A DNA stretch of 64,000 bases, taken from assembly GCA_028564705.1 (NCBI GenBank), contig JAPXFQ010000256.1:2966001-3030000 (forward strand), given 5' to 3'. Below, in pieces: positions 11,501 to 26,000 of this stretch. The first letter of the stretch is position 1, and each line of letters begins with the position of its first letter. Made by a program: the position numbers and the translations under genes. Below the pieces are notes generated by a model. That model saw nothing but the letters and a program-made list of their open reading frames with translations, did no database searches and was not told where the DNA came from. Source of the DNA: Apricaphanius iberus (taxonomy: Eukaryota > Chordata > Actinopteri > Cyprinodontiformes > Aphaniidae).

Positions 11501-14010
11501 TAGACTTTTCCTTCAGGACAGTGCAGTGATTTTTTTTCTGCAATTCAAAATTTAAAGGTTTCGGTTACTTAAGAAAAAATAAATGGTCTTGTCAGAAAAA
11601 TTACCTTAACACTTATTATCTACGAGAGGATAATTACGAGCACATTTGTTACGTACAATTCATCATAGGTGGCATATAGTCATGTTCCTTTAGAATATGT
11701 ACACAAATGTGTCCTGGACCAAAAGACTGCCAGATGCCTCACTCTAGATAATGAGTTAATTTCAAGCACACAACCCTACTAGTGCATCTGGGCCTGTCAG
11801 TACATATCAATGTTTACTTGGAAATAAGAGAATGGATGTACAAGCTGATCATAGCATACACCCTCTAGAGGTGTGCACACAGTCATTTAGCTGTCATCTG
11901 CTGTTTGGATCAACTAAGATGGACCTTGATGGCAAGTGTGAAAAGGCAACATTCAAGAAACTGTTTGATCTCTGTGAAAATGGTACAACACATTAGCAGG
12001 AGCTGAGAGCAGACCAGCGGGGGGTGATTCCTCTGGGATAAAATACTGCAACACAGGCAAATGTGAAAGTCGAGGGCACAGCAAGAGAGAAAACAATATA
12101 ATAACAAATGATTGCAAATACAGAGCAGATCTCAAGCAGAGAGAAAGTAGAGACACAAAAGCTTATGACAGAGGCCATGAGTCATGAAGAACAGAAGAGG
12201 AGGGGTAAGGAAGTGTTTATAAATGATCCATTTTACATTGGGTCTCCATCAACCCTGTGTTATTCCTAACCGCTACAGCACATCTCTACTGGCACTAATA
12301 GGCACATAATGGTTGGCTGTTACTCACGGAAAACTGAGCTCATGTGGTTATCCCGCTTATAGAACAGCTTCAGATACAGAAAAAATATGGGGTTTTAGAG
12401 CAGCTACTGTATGTAGACGAGTATAGTCCCATGAGGGCAGTTGAATGAATGAGATTCGTATTTGAATGTGAATTTCTGCTCTGAATCATCACAAAAGCAA
12501 TGAAACAGAGTTTTATTGAAATTATTTGGCCAGACCAGTACAAAGACGTCTGGGTCTTTTTAACATTTGCAATAGCAATCACAATACATACTTGACTGTA
12601 CTCAGCTGAGTTTCCAGTGAAAACACAGTTTAAAAAAAGACGCTTAAGTAAATTTAGAGAAACATCTTCCTGTAAGAGTAGTCTAGATGAAATGTATTTT
12701 ACGAGCAGAAGACGAGTTAAAAAACCAGATTATCAACAAGTCATATCAAAACAGAAGTTGAGAGATGTAGGGCTGGCCTGCTTCTTCCCAAACTGCTTCC
12801 CATCCAAAGATTCTCATTAGAAGCAAGGTTTGGATTTACTGAAGACATTATAGTTAACTGTGTCAAATCAGCTGGTCCTTTTGAATTTTTTTTTTTTAAG
12901 CTTTGTCGACGAAATAAATATAGCAGCTTTCTGAATCCGAATTAAAACTGTGTTGTAGTTGAGAAGACTGACCTGCAGAACCTCTCTTGGGGAGAAAATG
13001 TGAGCAATTCTTTAGTGAATCAGTACAGCGGAGCGCCACCCATTCACAGTTCAGTTATTCGAAGATTCGCCTGCATGTAGATATTTCTGTGGACAATTCA
13101 CCTGTTCATAATACTTTCAAAAATTTTGGAAATAAAATGCAGCTTAGAAAGCTGAAAGAAAAAAAACATTTTTTGGGGGGGAAAAAGTATTTAGCACCAA
13201 CTTAAACTATAAGAGAGGTCTTAAATTTTCATTATAGGTACACTTCTTTTCTGCAGTTAAAAATGAGTGCTTGGGTCATCCATTGTAGCGACAGCTGAAT
13301 TATTATCAAAATATCTTTACATAATGTCTTGTTTTATGTGAGGTGTTCATCATCAGCATCAGAGACACAGGCAACGTTATTAAAGCTCCTCCTCAGCTCT
13401 GAGTCATGGTTCTTACTCAGACATCAGAAAACAGATGCTTCACAACATATTCATCAGATTCCTAAAACAGCTGCCTCCATTCATGATGGGACAAATATGT
13501 TTTTTTTTACAGCATGTCCTCTCAGCCTTAGATGGCCTACTTACACAGAAGCACCTAAGTAATTCCCGTGATGCGAGTATTCCCATATGTATTAGAATTT
13601 GGAGAGTAACTACAGGTTTGGATATTTATATAATGGTAATGAACTCTCTCCTAACAGCAGAAAGCAGATGATGCCACACCGACCTTTGATGATGCTGGGA
13701 CTGTTCAAACAACCTCCAAGATCCCTCACATCTCTAGAGTGGTGAACATTGCCAACACTGCTGCTATGTCCCTTTTGGCCCGGTGAGTCAATATCAAATC
13801 AAAGTAGATGTTATAAAAGTTGCATAACAGATCTCTTTATTATGTCCTTTAGCATTAGGAGGAGCAGAATCGATTTAATTTTAATATATTCATTCATCAG
13901 CCTGCTACTGTACAATTTTGAGTATTTTCTTCAACATACGTAGCACAATGTTTGTGCTTTCAAATAAAATATAATTTTAAACATTAAAGGTAAAATTACA
14001 TGTAAATATA

Positions 14011-14058
<48 letters not shown>

Positions 14059-17000
14059 GTTTTTTGTTACAGAAATAACCAAAACTACAGGTTCTATATC
14101 TCCAGTTTTCTCCATTTTCTTCTGCATATAACATAAACAACTGACAATCTACAAATTAAGTGGGAAAAACAATTAGTGAATAATTTTGTTCCACACACTG
14201 CTTTCTTTGTTACAACAAAAAAAACAGAGATATAGATTTTATATTTGATTCTTGATACAATGTACAGTCAGGATAAAAAGAGAGTACACGCTATTTTCAG
14301 TTAAATAATTTTAATTATGTGATCTTTACTGGTGCTAAGTTTCTACACATTATTATTTTTTTTTAAGTAGGAATGTCCGTTCAATTAAATCAGCTTATTA
14401 TCTGACCATCAGCAAGTTTGAGCACCTCTGTATCTGTAAAGCTGAGGTGTTGGAGTTTCTTGTTCTTAAGCAATGAAATCACAGAGACATATATGGCTGT
14501 GCTTCTGTCTGGGGAGGGTTCTAGTTTCATTTCTAAGTGATCTGAATCGTTAAAGGGAAAGTACCATTTTTTGAAACCTGGACCTTTTTTTTTAGCATGC
14601 CTCATATTCATGTACTCACCCAGACAAGTTCTGAGCTACTTGGAGTACTTCAGGAGAAGTTTGTATCCATTCGCGATCAGCCTATATATATCCATGTAAT
14701 GGGAGTTAATGGGGCAACCAAAGTGCAGCCTCTAAATAAGGCGTTAAAACTCCTTCATCTTACCAATGTTTTGTTATGTAACGCTAGCGCTATTCACCTG
14801 TGATTTCAGAGCATCTTGGAAGTGCTTTGTTGATGTCATCCAAGGTTTTTTATAATTATTAAACATTCAATAAATATATCAACATAACAAGATCAATGTG
14901 ATATTTTCTACTTATCAGTGAATTACTATTTAGAGCTAGTGTTTAGACTTAAAATCGCACCCACCTATTACCTGATCATTGGGGAAAGGACAGATGAGTG
15001 ATAGGACAAGGGCACTTCAGGGGGCCAATCATATTTCATCAGGAGCCACTTTGGCCCCCGCCCAAAGAACCTGTCTGGCTGAATACATGAACTGTCTGGA
15101 TGAGTATATGAACGTAATGCATAGATATAAGGTCCAGATTGCAAAAAAATTGTACTTCCCCTTTAATCTTCCTCAATGCTCACTGGCTGTTCACTAAGGA
15201 GTGGAGAAAACAAAGACTGTAATTTATACCAAGGTACATTTGGTATTTGAACTATTAAAATTGGCAGTTTTTGTAATTTTTAAAAGAGGTCTCAAGTTTT
15301 CCTGGAATTTAAGTATTTGCTGGAGGTTGTGGTCCCTAACCCCTCTGAATACTGGGGGTGTACTGTATTCCCATGGAAGGATTCTTTGGGAATATTGGCG
15401 ATTGTCATACTTCTTTTAAATTCTCAAAGAAAGTACAAACACCTGATAGCTCCATTTCAGACTTCACTTTTCTTTTGCAAGGTTGTGTTTAAGGGAACCT
15501 AAAATCTTTTTTATAACAGACTTTAGATAAATGAGACCAAACTGGAGATATAACACATTTTTGCTGTACACGGTGTAGGACGCGTAATGGCAATATTTTT
15601 CAATTTCAGTTTTCTATTAAATGAATCTGTATTATACGTAATTCAATGTGAGCCCATGACAGCTAAGGTTTGTGCTAAACTGGGTGTAGCAGGTAATAAT
15701 GCAATGGTATAAAGAACAGTGGGTCAAATTCCATCCAGTGGTGTGAAATTCAGACAGAAACCAACTATTTAAAGGATGCAACCATACCTTTTTTTTCAAA
15801 CCGATACGATACCAATACTTGGATCTTAGTACGTGCCGATACCGAGTACCAATGCAGAGGCTTTTATCACACACAAAAAATGCAATCACGTGGAATACCG
15901 ATTTTTTTTCTTCTCTGATTGTAACAAAAATGATGGTAAATTAGATAAGAAAAAATAAAACATTAATAAGAATGACCACAAAACAAAAACTTCAAGTGAA
16001 AAATAAACATTTTCAGTGGAATTTTTGCAGTTTCCACATTTTAATTATTGGTTCATGGTATCAGTGAACTTTAACGAGTGCAAGTACATTAGAACTGTAT
16101 CGGCCCAATACCAGTATCTGTATCAGTGCATCCCTAATTTAAAGTCAGTGCTGCTAAAGGAGGCTTTATAAAGTATTCATATGGTCATATACTAATCATT
16201 GTGTGTCTTTACTTTTTCGTTCACAACTTTGCATTTGTGGCTTTCTCTTTGTTTAATAAATGATGAATGAGAATGGATCTCTTGTGTGTTTTTCTACACT
16301 CCATGTTCGGTTTAAGTACCCAATAAAGGCCAAAGGGTGTGTTTTCTTTTACAGTATCTGTTATTAGTATGAGAGTCTTGGGAAGGACATTTTTATATTT
16401 ATTCCTATAAATGTCTTGGGAATGTTTTTACAATGCTGTATTAGTCATATCACTGACGCCGCCTCCCTCCTTCTCTGCAGGGCAGCTGAGAAGCTCAACT
16501 TGACATTGAGGAAAAAGGGCCAGGCTTCTGATCCAGCTCCCTCCAATCACTCCACCTGCTTCAGGGAGATCATCCAGAAAAACCCACCACCGGTCCCCCC
16601 CTGCTTGCTCCAAGCTGCCGCTAGAAGCAAAGACTCGCCCGATGTTGGCAAGGTTAACTTCAAATTCTGATACATTTGAGAGCTGATTTATGGTTTTACT
16701 GTAAAGCTTGTTTGGTTTAAAATACCAGATTTTTTTTTCACACGTCTTACTTATTTTACTTACTTGCATGACACACACAAAAAAAAAACTACATTAAACA
16801 TGTATAAACTTAAGAAAATCAATAATTAATTGACATTCTCCTCATTAAAACCAACACTAGGTACATTTGCAGCATATTCTAAATTCTGTTAACAAATAGA
16901 ATAATTCTGTAGAGGTCTTGTAGAGTTCCTTGAACGTATCCCCTTTCTTTGCCACAAACAGCACCTTAGAAGTGTCTTCCTACCACCTGTGTTGGGGCTT

Positions 17001-20000
17001 AAAGAGATCTCAGTCAATTTAGCAGAGATCCTATATCACTCCGCCTTCCTGATTCACTGTAATGTGGTGCTAATGTCTCCATCCTGTCCCCCCCACCTTT
17101 CTCCTCACCTCCTCTGGGAGAGAATCTGAAGAGATCAATATGGCTGCCTGTCTCAGAGATGGACTCTTGGGTTTAGTGTAGAGTTACAGATGAGGGCTTA
17201 GACAGACCCCATCGGCAGCCCCACCTTGCTCCGTCACTCAGCTTTGAAACGCCTCACTCTGTGCTGAGAGCCGTTGAGGGATTTCTCCGCTTGTAAAATG
17301 TTCTCTTGAATTATTCACCTCTTATGAATAGAGTTTAACGCATGTTTAAAACAGTTAGGGAGCCTGTTCCTACTTGAGGTTTGAAATGCATGAGAAAAGA
17401 AGCTAGAAAAAAATCCTTTACAGATACTAAAATCTCATCATGTTGCAGGAACATGGCTGTTCAGTTTTCAAATTCAGCCAATAAGAGATGATCTCATGTG
17501 GGTGTAATGCAGTTCTGTACAATGTCAAGGTAACTATATTCATCCGGGTGTCATGATGCATATCCCTACTTTCGATCTTGCAGAGCTAAATTACGAACAG
17601 GAAAAGATCAGCTCATTTTGTGTTGCCTGCTGGAAAGAGAGTATAGTAATGAAAGGGATAGAATGAGAAAGTGGGGCAGGGAAAGATGCTAATGGTGAAG
17701 ATAGACATCAGAGCCATATACTGGCCTGGATAATTGACTCTGGCTACCTCTGCTCACATTCCTGCATGCATAAGCTACGGTTTTTGGCTGATTTGCTGAT
17801 TTTAAACTGCACAGTGATGCATGGCAGCTACATTATTTCTTAAACAACTAATCGGCAAAGAAATAAGACTTAGATTCCTCAAGATGTTAAATTGGATTAA
17901 ACTCTCATTTAACAAAGTGTAAAGATCTTAATATCCTCATAAATTCCAATCAGTGTCCCTGTCCCTGATAAGGAAAAACATTCCCTCAGTTTCATGGTGC
18001 CATTATCATGCCTCGCGATAGGAATAGTGCAGTATGGTTGATATGCAGTGTTAACTCTACTTCCACACATCAAATTTTGCATCTAGCCAAAAAAATGACA
18101 CACAGGTAGCTTCTATCTACAAATATGTGGCGTCTGGTAGCAAATAACCATACTGGATTTTTATTTGAGGTGTCGGAATATGTATATATGTAATAATATT
18201 TCCTTTCACTTCCCACTTGTGTGCAACTTTGTATTGGTTTATCAAATAGAACCTCATTTAAATGCATCAAAAGTATGTGATTGTAACAAAATGCTCTGCT
18301 TTCAATTTTTTTTAGCTGATGAAAAAAAAAAATATTATTTTAGTTAGTGTCTGACTGTGAAAGAAAAACACTGTGAAATTATGTTAATTACATTTACTTG
18401 CATCACTGAAGTACATCATCCTACACTCGCCTCCCCAGCACTCAATGCTAATCCTTTTTGACAGCAACGCCTTATTCACTCATGTTTTTCTATCCGTTCA
18501 AACTGAGGTTTCTTGCAACCTGTGCAACAGAAAATATGTTGGATGGGCAGATAGGCTATTAGCAAATGTTCAACTGTTTCTGCATCCTTTAGTGGTTTTA
18601 ACAGCAGACTGAAAGAGCCCAGAAGAGATCTGTTTTAGTGAATACAGAGTCATAAACCATTTTTTATAAGAGATAGAAAAGCAGAGTTAATACCATGCTT
18701 TTTTCATCTCACAAAGAGCATCAAATTTTTAAATCAGCTTTAAAGCTGAGCAGTTTGTGGATGAATGATTCAAGTATGCTTATTTTTCCTTAATTTCATA
18801 CATTTTGTCAAGTAAAAAATGTACCGTCAAACTCTTTCAGCCTTTACCCAAACATCACTTGTCATTAGCTTGCTAAAAAAGTAATTGAATCATACACTCT
18901 ATACAGTTTGTTTTTTTGACTGAGTGGGTTTCCACCTGAACTGTGAAGCAAGATATTGCAATTGACGGTTTAATACAGCAAAATAATAGCACATGTATTG
19001 CTTGGCTGTTAATGCTGCACCAACTCTGGAATTTCAGTTTCAGTGCTGGCAATAAATGGAAGAATAGTAAGGCAAGCAGCAGAAAAATGTACACATTTGT
19101 AAAGAGTTTTCTTTTGCTTATCCTTGGTGGTTGTACTGTTTAGATGATAAATAGATATCTATATTTAAGCCTAAAATGCTTTTCAGAATAAAGAATTGAC
19201 TCGCATACACTTGCATGCAGGTTTCAAATTGACCCGACTCATAGACAAAACTTAATTAGTCAGGACAAAAAAAACAAAAACTACATAAAAAAAAATACGT
19301 TGGCATAAAAACAAGAGCAACAACAAAAAAGGCACAATGAACTGCCTATTTTTAGTTCAGTATTTGCACATTCACATGTTCATATATTTTTATGTGGTAC
19401 ATGACTCCAATCTAAAATGGAATTAGCATGTTCTCTCTGTGCATGTGTGTGTTTCCTTCAGATACCCCAGCTTCCTTCCATAGTCCAAAAAACATGACTG
19501 TTAGCTTAATTGGGCTCTCTAAATTGTCCTCAGGTATGAGTGTGTGCATGCATGGTTGTTTGTCCTCTGTGTGCCTGTGTTGCCTTGCGACGGATTGGTG
19601 ACTTGTCCAGGGTGTACCCTGCCCTCAGCCCCTATGACTCTTCGGGGATAAACGGAATAGATAATGTGGATGGAGGGAAAATGCAGCTTGGGATGCTGAG
19701 ATATCTAGGTAGTTGGCATTTACAATGTAGCCAATATGGGAGCACTATTCATTTTCCCTGGTGCTGATTGGCTGAGATAAGGAAGACTGTAGACATAGAA
19801 GCCAGATGCTACTGTATAGTCCTGCAGGAATCCAGTCTTACCAACACATACCCACCTGTACCCAACTAACCAGCCCAAGTTGTTTATTTAAAACCTGAAA
19901 GCTTAACTGAGACCTACACACTGACACAGTAAACTGTATAACTGTCATAATCTTGCTGTGTCTGTGTGAATGAGCGAGGCATTTCCTATTATAGAAGGTC

Positions 20001-23000
20001 TTTGAGAGCACTGCTTCTCCAGCGCACCTGCCGCTGAGCTGCAGTTTACCTTCTCATGTTGTGAATAAATCTTTCACTACTATTTGACCCGAGATGTGAT
20101 TCATTTTCAGCTGAACCTTCTCTGAAAAGCTGAATATAACATTAATAAAACACATAAAATGTATAATTTCCATTTAATGATACCAAAGGATATAAAAGTG
20201 ATTTGTTCTGGTACAGTGATCAGTGCTGAGTTGTGCAAGATGTAGATGACAACGATGATGATAATAGCGGTCAGCGATGGTATGGTATGTGTGTGTGAGT
20301 GAGGTGCTACAGAGGTCCTGCCCAGTTCAATAATAGTCTCACAGTATTGGGGAAAAAGCTGTTCCTCAGTCTGGTTGTCCTAATGTCCTTAAGGCTCTGC
20401 ACTCACCCGCCTGAAGGGAGAGGGACATACAGTGCATATTCAGGATTGATGTGATCTCTCATGTTGCAATGGGCACTTTTCCCGCATCTGGAGGTGTCAT
20501 TGTCAGTGGTGGTAGATAGGCTGCATCCCACAGTCCTGTGCAGCTTTCACCACTCTATTCAGAGCCTTCTGTGCTGTACAGCAGCTGCTGTACCAGATGG
20601 TGATGCAGGAGCACAAGACAATCTCCACCATGCATCTATAAAATGATGTCAGGGCTGAGATCCTTAGTGTTGCACGTCTCAGCCTCCTGAGGAGGAAGAA
20701 ATGCTGGTGAGCCTTCCTAACCAGGCAGGAGGCATTTCAGCTCCAGATGAGTTTGTTAGATATGTGGATGCCCAGGTACCTGTAGCTGGAGACCACTCCT
20801 GCTGCTGTCCCTCAGATGTGCAGGGGAGTAAGATATACAGTGTCCTCTTCACATTGATGCAAAAGTTGTTTCCAACACTCACCAACCCTCCTGGTGTACC
20901 ACCTTCCTGTAGTCGGCCTTGCCGCTGTTGTTGATGCATCCGATCATAGCTGCATCAGCCACAGACTACAAGATCAGGCAGCTCAAAGGTTTGCCTGAGA
21001 GGTCGTGAGTGAGCGGGTTGAACAGGAGGGGGCTCAGATCTAAGGGGAGGCAGTCCTGTGGGGGATGGGGGAAGAGAAGACATTGTGGATCCACACAGAC
21101 TGTCCTGTCTGATAGAAAATCCATCCAGGACCTATTAGCAAAGGACCCTCTGCAGGCCAAATCAATGCCTCAATGTATGTTTTCATGGTTCATGACAAAC
21201 CCTGGGGCAGTTTTTGTAGTTTGGGCAAATTGTTCTGTCTTTGGCACAAAGTTCCGAGCTTTGTCAATTTAACAGATTGTCTTTTTGTAATATGATATTT
21301 AGCCGGGTAATCATCATCTTATAACAGTGTGTACAGCATATATCAGCATGGCTCTCTTTCTCATTTCCTCCTGTGTTCAGGTCAAGGTCGTGCTGAGGGT
21401 CAGCCGATTGCTGTCAGAGAGCCACGGCCAGCCACCTGTTCTTCGGATTGACTCTTCCAGGAAGAGAGTCGCCATAATGGATCCAGTCACCAAAAACCTA
21501 TCCTACAGCACAATGACTCTAGGCAGGGAAAGAAAAAGTCCACTGAAGACCTTCAGCTTTGATGCAGCTTATTCTCAAGATTCAGGACAGGTTTGGTTCT
21601 TTACCCTAATCATTAGAGACAAATTTTAAATGATTCTGTTTGGATTTAACTGGGACTTTGAAGCATTGTGTCTTGGGTAAAAGGTATTCATGATATAATT
21701 GAACCATCTGTGTATTATTGTGGTCTCTGTCTGTCTAATGACCAGAAAACTGAAATCACACCCCTAGTAGGATTCTGTGGCTCGGCTTACAAGCTCAAGG
21801 GAAAATTGAAAACCAGTCTCCCCTCCTGCTTTGGGTTTTTGGGTGGATTGCATGCACATTTTCAGTGTTGAGATCAATCTCCCTGTCCTTTGTTCTGTTC
21901 GCCCAGGCTGAAGTGTGCGCAGGCGTCTTGGTTGATGTCATCCGCTGCATCCTCAGCGGCAGCGACGGATGCGTTTTGGGCTTAGGATGCGCTGATGTGG
22001 GTGAGTTATTGCTCGCTGCGAGAGGCCACAGGTTAAAATCTTAACATGGAGGTGGGATGCTTTTATAAATGTTAAAACCCCTCTGTACCCCTCCCCTTTC
22101 TGCTATCCTGCACCACTCTTGCTATCATTCAATCTTTCCGTATGCCATAAAACTCCATTTTGGAATTGTCTCTCTGTTTCTATATGCACATTTCTCTTTT
22201 CCTGTGCAATAGTTATGTCAGCTTTAGCTTTTTAACATCTGACCCTTATTAATCATATTTAATTTAAAGAAAAGCCCCTTTATCCTTCATACATTGAGAA
22301 TTTTCAAAAGCTACTCCTTCCCTACTCAAAAGAACACAAATATGTTTTTCCAAGATTGACTAAAAATAAAGTGGCCAGTAATATATTTCTGTTAGGAAGA
22401 TGGGAGCCAGCACTTAGTGCTGGTGCAGGGATTTAATAGATTTTTGCCCCAACCCCCCCCCCCCCCCCCCAAACACACACACACGCGTGGTAAGGACAGG
22501 GTCTCCTTGTAGCTGCTTTTTCACATGACGCCACTCTCCGTAAATCTAATTGAATTAGTTGGCCGACACAGAGTGCATGTGGCCCGCAGCCAAAGCCATA
22601 TCAATCTCCCAAACAGAATACCATTCCCTCCGAATAACGGCGGGCAGCTCAGGCCTTTAATTGGAGTAAACCAATTCTCTTATCCTCATTCAATTAGAGT
22701 TTGGATAAGACAAGAGAATGTAAAGCAGACCCATATCTCACAACAAATGTAGGGCAAAAGTGCACAAGGACATTCAACATGGCACCACTCTAGCTGCTTG
22801 GGCTTTTGCAGGAGGTTCTTGACTTGGTCTGACAAATACACTGCTGTTAAAAAGTATTTTCCTCTATATTGGCTTTCTGTTTTCTTTTTTGTCACTGATC
22901 ATTAAATAATGTTAATATGAGACAAAGATAATGTGAGTGAATGTGAAAAGCAGTTTTTAAAAACATTTCTTTATTAATAAAACAAATGAATCCAAACCAA

Positions 23001-26000
23001 TTTCTCTCAACTTGACAACTGGTAGCTCCTTTGGAAGCAAACAATGGCAAGTTTTAATTACGTGGATGTAAGTCCATACCTTGACAAGGCCACCCTAAAT
23101 ACATTCTTTTTTATTTATTTCCTAACATTGTCTGGCGATAGCAGAGATAATGCTACAGTTTTTTGCTGTTGGTTAGTTTAACTGACAGGGTAAAAATTTT
23201 TTTTAATGAATGTTCAATCCGAACAAACGGAACAGAGAATCCACATTGTGCCATCACACATTGAGCAAATGAATGTGCTATAAGTATTACTTATGAACAT
23301 TTCACCTGTCGGGGGCCTGAACACTGCCTAATGGAGGCTCTGTTACCACACTGGAGACTGGAAATACAAGCACTATTTCAGCCAAAGTTTTGAAATCATG
23401 GAACATTTCTCGAGTTGAGTGATCAGAATTCAGTCTGAATGAGAGCTTTTCTGATTTCTTCAGTGGGAGAAAATCCTGCAGCATGCGTCCCTCTGGATCA
23501 GAGGTTAAACTGCAGCGAATTTTAATGTAATAATTTAATGCAGTCACACGTGTGCTCCATACCTCTATAACTCTTCAATGTGCTGTCAGCTCCTGGATAG
23601 GGAGATGCTTTGGGTATGGTGCCCAGGTCTGAAATGATGCTCAGATGCTCTCATGGGAATCTTTATTTTTTTATTTTTATCAATTTAATTATCTGAAGTC
23701 TATGCATAAACTTGAAAATGTCTACATGTTTGCCCTAAGTAGTCCGGGATGTCAATTACCAACTGTCAAAATGATCAATGGCCTTTAGAGTTTTCAGTCA
23801 CAGATTCAAAATTCTGATCAAATACAAAAAACATTCCGTTAACCCAGGCACTGGATGGTAGTGTCCTGTAATCATAGCAATGAGGCAGGGAAAGAGCAGA
23901 ACGAGAATGGAGATATGCAGAAAAGGTCCCAAGGTTGGGAGTTGAATATATATATATATGCAACATTTTTATATCTTATAAGTAGAACATGGATAAACAA
24001 ACAATTAATAAAGATGAAAGAGATTATCAAACCAAACAACACTGTTATGTCTACATGTGATGCTTCCTAACATTAATCTCCCTCCTGTGCTATTTTCCTC
24101 AGCATCTTGGTCCAGCATGGTGGGAAGCAGTGAAAATCTCCAGAAACTTGGATTAATTCCCTGTGCCATCTCCTGGCTATACAGTGCTATAGAGCGGCGC
24201 AGGGAGAAGACTTGGACTGATCTGACAGTCTCAGTGTCCGCCATCGAGCTGTGCTGCGGCGAGGAGGACACTTTAAGAGATCTGCTGGCAGAGGTGGTCC
24301 CCTCGCCGGGCAGTGTACAGGGCAGCCCAAAAGCCCATATTAGGGTTACTGAGGACCCAGTCAATGGAATACAGGTATAAGGAATTGTTGTGGTTTGTGA
24401 GGGGAATACATTTCAGAGCCTGAACAAAATCAAGTGAAGTACAAACAGGGTTTAATCTTGCCACCAGAGAAGTGCGAGGGTATTACTAACTGTAAATGTA
24501 ATGGCATTTTTTTTGGCTCAGCTTTGTTAGCAATGCATCAAAGACTCCATTAAAAAATTAGAATCCAATAGAGTGCTATTTTACAGCTCCCAAGACTGCT
24601 TGAAAGAGGAAGCTGTATCATGCATCAGTGTTTACATGATATGCAAAGCACACCCATATCATTAGGATTTATTAACAAGCCAATAATGTCATTTCAGTTA
24701 CTTATATAAGACAAATGTACTTCAAATGGAATCTTTTATCTTGATCGTAATATTTTCTTTAAGCACACCTAGCTTTCACAATATAAGGAAATACATGTGC
24801 CAAACAATTTTTTATTAGTTCTGTCATAGTAGTAAAAGTCTGTATAGGGTATTAAATGTTCATTGTTACATTATTGTCATCCAATATGGCCGTCTAATAC
24901 CAAGGAGGTCCTTGGTGCAAACCTCATTTGGGGTCTATGTGAAGTCTCTGCGTTCCTCCATTTACATTTGTGGATTTTCTCCCCACAAAGTCCCAAAACA
25001 ATAATGTTAAGTTCATCTAAGATAATAAATTGCCTTAATTTAAATTTTAAGACAAGTGTGAGCAAGAATGTTTCTTGTCTTTGCATTTTACGATGGGGTA
25101 CACCCTGACAACTGTTCAGAGTGTACCCCACCTTCTGCTTATTGGTTGTTGAATAAAAAGGCAGTAAAATGGTAAAATATGCCTACAATCAGATGTCTTG
25201 GAAAACGTATCTGTAACTTGATACAAATAATCCTCAAAAAGGTTTAAAAAACTTGAATGCAAACTGAGAAATCTATCTGTACCTGCTTATCATTGGACGG
25301 TTGCAGAGGGCTGGTGCCTATCTCCAGTGGTCACTGAGCAAGAGACTGGGCATTCCATGGACATTAAGCCAGTCCATCATAGGCCCACACAGAGACACAC
25401 AACAATGAACAGATATTTATCGCTAAGGAAAAGTAACAGAGACCAATTAAACTACAGTCATGTTTTTAGACTGTGGGAAAAATTCAGAATTACCCGGAGG
25501 GAACCCATATATGTACTGGGAGAACATGGAAACTCCATGCAGACAGACACTAGGCCGGGATTCAAACCTAGGACCTTCTTGTTGAAAGTGCTACCAACTG
25601 CACCACCATCAATTTAAAAAAAACATACATTTAGTCTGTCAACACAAAAACATTAAGACCCAAATGAATGAGTTAGAGGTCCACGTCTATCTGTCTGTCT
25701 CTCTGTCCGTCAGGCTGAAGGTTCATATTATTTTCTATTGTCTCTTTAGCTACGTAACCACAATCGTGTGAAGGCCCCCACGGCAGAGCGGGCAGCATCT
25801 CTCCTGGATGCAGCCATTGCAGCACGTCGACACACTGACTTTATTACATACCTGTGTCACAGCTCCATAATGTTCTTCACCCTTTACGTCCAGCCTCCTC
25901 GTACTGAAAGCAGCACCATTGGAAAAGGTTTTCATGAAATTTCTTTCTTCCAGCTTTTTTTCAAGCTAATTACACAGTAGCTATTCTACTTGTCTTTATG

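Larger units (their letters stand above)
13783..16480 (+). other. kif26b intron 4
   Basis: Contains a (TA)n microsatellite at 14010-14052, a TTAA-flanked MITE at 14550-15166 and a hAT-like element at about 15772-16134. The rest has no supportable feature. Confidence 0.8.
16653..21380 (+). other. kif26b intron 5
   Basis: Large intron. Up to about 19430 I see no gene or recognisable repeat. It then holds a SINE fragment at 19430-19690 and a minus-strand LINE fragment at about 20230-21160. Confidence 0.8.
24375..25749 (+). other. kif26b intron 8
   Basis: Contains a stem-loop at 25095-25129 and a minus-strand SINE copy at about 25261-25610. Confidence 0.85.

Noticed and set aside
12987..13205. 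Short open frame in intron 3
   Set aside because: No similarity or splice context, and it ends in low-complexity Lys-rich sequence from an A-run.
22001..24102. A hidden exon in intron 7 restoring the P-loop
   Set aside because: The junction as called aligns without gap to human KIF26 proteins, and I found no GKS/GKT-encoding block with splice sites in this intron.
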